64,000 nucleotides of DNA from an uncultured Flavobacteriales bacterium. Its GTDB lineage: Bacteria > Bacteroidota > Bacteroidia > Flavobacteriales_D > Sanyastnellaceae. Both the position numbers and the translations under genes were made by a program. The notes below the pieces were generated by a model that was given only the letters and a program-made list of their open reading frames with translations, did not search any database and was not told the DNA's origin. Each line of letters starts with the position of its first letter. Within the stretch, counting starts at the first letter, position 1. The stretch lies in NCBI GenBank assembly GCA_938085425.1, contig CALKGQ010000004.1, positions 62,001 to 126,000 on the forward strand, read 5' to 3'. Positions 61,273 through 64,000 of this stretch are shown here, one piece after another.

Positions 61273-62066
61273 GGCGCGTCTTCTGTGGCGATGTAAAAAA
61301 TGAGGGCGTCCGCCTTTTTCAAACGGAGCGGTTTGGGCACGGTGTAGATGTGCCGGATGGACTCGTCGGGGTGTTCGGATTTGAACTTTGCCAAGGTGCC
61401 TTCAAACACTGTGCTGCCTCCCAAAAAGGGGAACGACACCTTGTACAAGTGGTCCCCCACTTCCTGCGCGGTCAGCGCAGAGGTCCGCCTGTCGAAATGG
61501 TCCCGGTTGTAACTAAAGATGGACAAGGTCGTGACCGCGATGAGCACAGCCGCCATGGCCGCCCCAGGCCACCACTCGCTTCGGTTCCATCCATGCTCGG
61601 GAGCGGGCAAATCGTCGATGCGATGGTACAGCACCCACGAGAGCAGCGTGACAAACCAAAACAAGGTGTGCTCTAGCAGTTCGAAGCGATCCCCAAAAAG
61701 ATGGTCTCCAATGGAGAAAAAGGTGAACGTGAGCATGGTCAGGACGATCCCCATCAAGCACCATGAATGGGCGGCGTCACGTCGTTTTTGGGCCAAATGC
61801 CACCAAGCCCAGGCAAAGAAAACCAAGGCGAACACTTCCAAAGCACCTGCCACCATCAACCCGGCGTTGGCCACCCACGCAGCTTCCAAGCCTGCGGAGG
61901 CGAAGTACTTTTGGAACTGGGCAAAACGGTCCCGTCCCACCCACAGAAAGTGGGCCCCACCGATGATTTTGTCCAGGACGTTGAACAGCCAAAAAATGGT
62001 CCAATAGCCCAAAATGCCGTGTCGGAGCAGGGAGGCTTGGGAAAGGGAAAAGCGTGGTTCAGACAT
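61269..62066 (-). CDS. Membrane protein of unknown function, tandem paralog B
   Basis: 265 residues, same layout as paralog A: FNVLDKIIGGAHFLWVGRDR, FFSIGDHLFGDRFELLEH, and a soluble tail with SFPFLGGSTVFEGTLAKFKSEHPDESIRHIYT. The two genes must derive from a tandem duplication, diverged well below half identity by eye. It lies 26 bases downstream of the M15 peptidase gene and belongs to the trxB operon. Confidence 0.85.
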   Translation of the reverse strand: MSEPRFSLSQASLLRHGILGYWTIFWLFNVLDKIIGGAHFLWVGRDRFAQFQKYFASAGLEAAWVANAGLMVAGALEVFALVFFAWAWWHLAQKRRDAAHSWCLMGIVLTMLTFTFFSIGDHLFGDRFELLEHTLFWFVTLLSWVLYHRIDDLPAPEHGWNRSEWWPGAAMAAVLIAVTTLSIFSYNRDHFDRRTSALTAQEVGDHLYKVSFPFLGGSTVFEGTLAKFKSEHPDESIRHIYTVPKPLRLKKADALIFYIATEDAP

Positions 62067-62092
62067 GGCAAGGGCGGGTTTGGAGCCTCAAC

Positions 62093-62908
62093 TTACAATC
62101 CCCCGGCTGGATTCCAACCTGTGCTGGAAATCCCATTGATGTAGTGGTCCAAAATGAAGAGGCTGTCGGCGGTATGTGCGCCGTCGAATCCAGAAAAAGG
62201 AGGGAAGGTTCCATCGGCTTGGGCGGCGTTGATGGCGTCGAGGAAAGGTCCCGCCAAAGGCATGTAACTCCAATGCCAGGCTTCAGGTTGGTACCCAGGC
62301 CTGTCGGGATCGGGGGTGTACACTTCGACAAAACCAAACCCGGCGGCATGGCTGCGAAGCCATTCGAGCGCGCGCTGTCCCTCGCCCGACAGGAAGTCCT
62401 CGGGTTCGAGGCTGACCATGTCGACATCGGTTCCCCAATGGTGACGGCTGCTCCCGGGCATCGAGCTGAATCTAAGGATGTGACGGGCCCGCTCCACAGG
62501 GGCCATTCCCATGGCTTGGGGGCGGTTCCACTTTCGGTTCCAGATCGAGGCTTGGTGGCCAAACGGCCTGGTGGCGCTCAAAGCGGTCAAAGCGACGCCA
62601 GTCCGTGCCGCAGAATCGTGCATGGCGACAAAGGCTTCACAAGCCTCCCGTCTCAAAAACAAACCTGAACGGCTCGATTGGCGGGAAGGAATTTCAAGGA
62701 AGGCAGTGTCATTGGCCGGTTCCACCAGGCCCAACAATTCGGAAAGGGGAGGGACCTGAACAGTGACCGCAACGGATTCATCCACGGTGAGAGGGAGGGG
62801 GACCTCAGGCTCGGCAGAAGATGCACATGCGGCCAAGCCACAAATGAGCAGCATCCCCGTAGCCTTGGTCCACCAATGCAGGGCATGCTGTGTGCCCTTG
62901 TGTGCCAT
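62093..62908 (-). CDS. M15-family D-alanyl-D-alanine carboxypeptidase-like lipoprotein
   Basis: 271 residues. Signal and lipobox MLLICGLAACASS. The VanY/M15B zinc site is visible: SSRHHWGTDVDMV and PEAWHWSYMP. It would trim peptidoglycan stem peptides in the periplasm. The ATG at 62908 overlaps the trxB stop by one base; a longer reading covers trxB. Confidence 0.9.
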   Translation of the reverse strand: MAHKGTQHALHWWTKATGMLLICGLAACASSAEPEVPLPLTVDESVAVTVQVPPLSELLGLVEPANDTAFLEIPSRQSSRSGLFLRREACEAFVAMHDSAARTGVALTALSATRPFGHQASIWNRKWNRPQAMGMAPVERARHILRFSSMPGSSRHHWGTDVDMVSLEPEDFLSGEGQRALEWLRSHAAGFGFVEVYTPDPDRPGYQPEAWHWSYMPLAGPFLDAINAAQADGTFPPFSGFDGAHTADSLFILDHYINGISSTGWNPAGGL

Positions 62909-63864
62909 CAGTGGATGCCTCGGGCGGCGAGGTAGCGTTCTGCGTCCAAGGCGGCCATGCAACCTGTTCCGGCTGCGGTGATGGCTTGACGGTAGACCTT
63001 GTCGGCCGCATCCCCACTGACAAAAACACCTTCGATGTTGGTTTTGCTGGTTCCAGGCTCGGCGTTGACGATGTAGCCTTGGTCGTCCAGGGTCAGAAAG
63101 TCCGCAAACACATCGGTGTTGGGTTTGTGGCCAATGGCCACGAAGAAGCCGGTCGCTGGCACCACGTGTTCTGCGCCACTTTGGTTGTTCTTGACTTTGA
63201 CGCCTTCCACAGCCTCAGCGCCCATGACTTCGACGGTTTCACTGTTGAACAAAATCTCAATGTTCTCCATGTTCTTCACACGGTGCTGCATGGCCTTGGA
63301 GGCGCGCATTTCATCTCGACGCACCAGCATGGTCACCTTGGTGCAGAGTTTGGCCAGGTAGCTCGCTTCTTCGCACGCACTGTCTCCGGCACCTACGATG
63401 ACCACTTCTTGGTCACGGTAGAAGAACCCGTCGCACACGGCGCAAGCACTGACCCCTCCGCCTGCATCGCGCAACCGGAGTTCACTTTCCAATCCCAACC
63501 ATTTGGCAGAGGCACCTGTGCTGATGATCACGCTGTCCGCGTGGATTTCAGTTTCTTGGTTGTCGCCGACCCAAATTTTGTGCACGGGACCACTGAAATC
63601 CACCTTGGTGACCCAGCCATAACGCACATCGGTGTCGAAGCGGGTGGCTTGGTCCTCCAAGTCCTTCATCATTTGAGGACCATTGATGCCCGCAGGGTAG
63701 CCAGGGAAATTGTCCACTTCTGTGGTCTCTGTCAATTGTCCGCCTGGCTGCTGTCCTTGGTACAAGACAGGCTTCATGTCGGCGCGTGCCGCATAAATCG
63801 CGGCAGTGTATCCTGCGGGGCCTGAACCTACAATCAGGCAGCGGTGGTGTTCGGGTGTGCTCAT
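62908..63864 (-). CDS. trxB: Thioredoxin-disulfide reductase
   Basis: 318 residues. FAD motif CLIVGSGPAGYTAAIYAARA, redox-active CAVCDGFFYRD, NADPH motif VVIVGAGDSACEEASYLA, and VFVSGDAADKVYRQAITAAGTGCMAA. It reduces thioredoxin with NADPH. First gene of a four-gene minus-strand operon with the M15 peptidase and the two paralogous membrane proteins. Confidence 0.96.
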   Translation of the reverse strand: MSTPEHHRCLIVGSGPAGYTAAIYAARADMKPVLYQGQQPGGQLTETTEVDNFPGYPAGINGPQMMKDLEDQATRFDTDVRYGWVTKVDFSGPVHKIWVGDNQETEIHADSVIISTGASAKWLGLESELRLRDAGGGVSACAVCDGFFYRDQEVVIVGAGDSACEEASYLAKLCTKVTMLVRRDEMRASKAMQHRVKNMENIEILFNSETVEVMGAEAVEGVKVKNNQSGAEHVVPATGFFVAIGHKPNTDVFADFLTLDDQGYIVNAEPGTSKTNIEGVFVSGDAADKVYRQAITAAGTGCMAALDAERYLAARGIH

Positions 63865-63896
63865 GGTGAAGTCAAATGGGGGTCAATTCTGAGCCC

Positions 63897-63904
63897 CAAA
63901 AATA
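63897..63904 (-). promoter_or_regulatory. -7 element (TATTTTTG) for the trxB operon
   Basis: Exact TAnnTTTG match on the minus strand, 32 bases before the trxB ATG. A conventional leader of about 28 bases would result. Confidence 0.65.
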
Positions 63905-63970
63905 CGCTTCCCCCGTCGCCCAACGCCCTCGATGGGCCGCCACGAGTTCCAAAACTTGTCAACGCGTCCT

Positions 63971-63996
63971 CCACCAAGCTCTGCCTGACTTGGTGG
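63971..63996. repeat. 8-bp inverted repeat at the window edge
   Basis: CCACCAAG and CTTGGTGG separated by 10 bases, no T run. It could be an operator or part of a terminator completed outside the window. The rest of 63905-64000 shows no gene. Confidence 0.4.
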
Positions 63997-64000
63997 TCCG

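Overview
The window is a gene-dense chromosomal segment (no gap over 300 bases) from a high-GC, pigmented member of the Bacteroidota, probably Flavobacteriales-like and probably aquatic. The evidence is a C-terminal type IX secretion sorting domain, Bacteroidota-type -7 promoter elements (TAnnTTTG), almost no Shine-Dalgarno sequences, bacillithiol synthesis (BshB1), a CrtYcd-type lycopene cyclase, and gene orders typical of the phylum (pyrE-SRPBCC-birA-rsfS-ftsH...cdsA-psd; mutL-rhomboid-rhomboid-endonuclease; amidase-MCE divergent from lptD). There are no insertion sequences, CRISPR arrays, phage genes or rRNA genes. One tRNA (His) is present.

Layout. 1-8.2 kb (mostly minus): MacB-like permease (cut by the edge), aconitase B, PdeM-like phosphoesterase (+), then a permease / NamZ-type muramidase / lipoprotein operon. 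8.2-13.4 kb: cysteine-synthase-like enzyme, DUF2490 barrel, ornithine aminotransferase, Ndk, RecD-like helicase. 13.4-17.5 kb: plus operon of a membrane protein, DUF3822, rsmD, coaD and an extremely tryptophan-rich exported protein. 17.5-24 kb: NUDIX, then pyrE to psd (nucleotides, biotin ligase, ribosome silencing, FtsH, phospholipid synthesis). 24-27.7 kb: T9SS cargo, cinA, rpmB. 27.7-35.8 kb (minus): prohibitin-like protein, VWA protein, fabG, two Fe-S redox proteins, MCE protein, amidase. 35.8-44.8 kb: lptD, a small DUF6728-like gene, RidA, a chorismate-utilising amidotransferase, a three-lipoprotein CsgG/LPP20 operon, saccharopine dehydrogenase. 45-51.1 kb: ispH, mutL, two rhomboids, an exo/endonuclease-family protein.

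51.1-58 kb holds an eight-gene minus-strand carotenoid operon (crtI, crtB, an unknown exported protein, idi, crtD, cruF, crtZ, crtYcd-type cyclase), tightly stitched by 4-bp overlaps. With ispH upstream supplying C5 units, the enzyme set predicts an asymmetric monocyclic xanthophyll with one hydroxylated beta ring and one hydrated, 3,4-desaturated open end, i.e. a saproxanthin-type pigment. 58-64 kb: bshB1, a glycosyltransferase, tRNA-His with terminators, two tandem paralogous membrane proteins, an M15 peptidase and thioredoxin reductase.

The most unusual pattern is transcriptional. For many genes a TAnnTTTG-like -7 element lies only 4-6 bases before the start codon, which places transcription initiation at or next to the A of ATG and implies widespread leaderless mRNAs. 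In two divergent pairs the start codons overlap in a single CATG and each gene's promoter lies inside the other gene's coding sequence.
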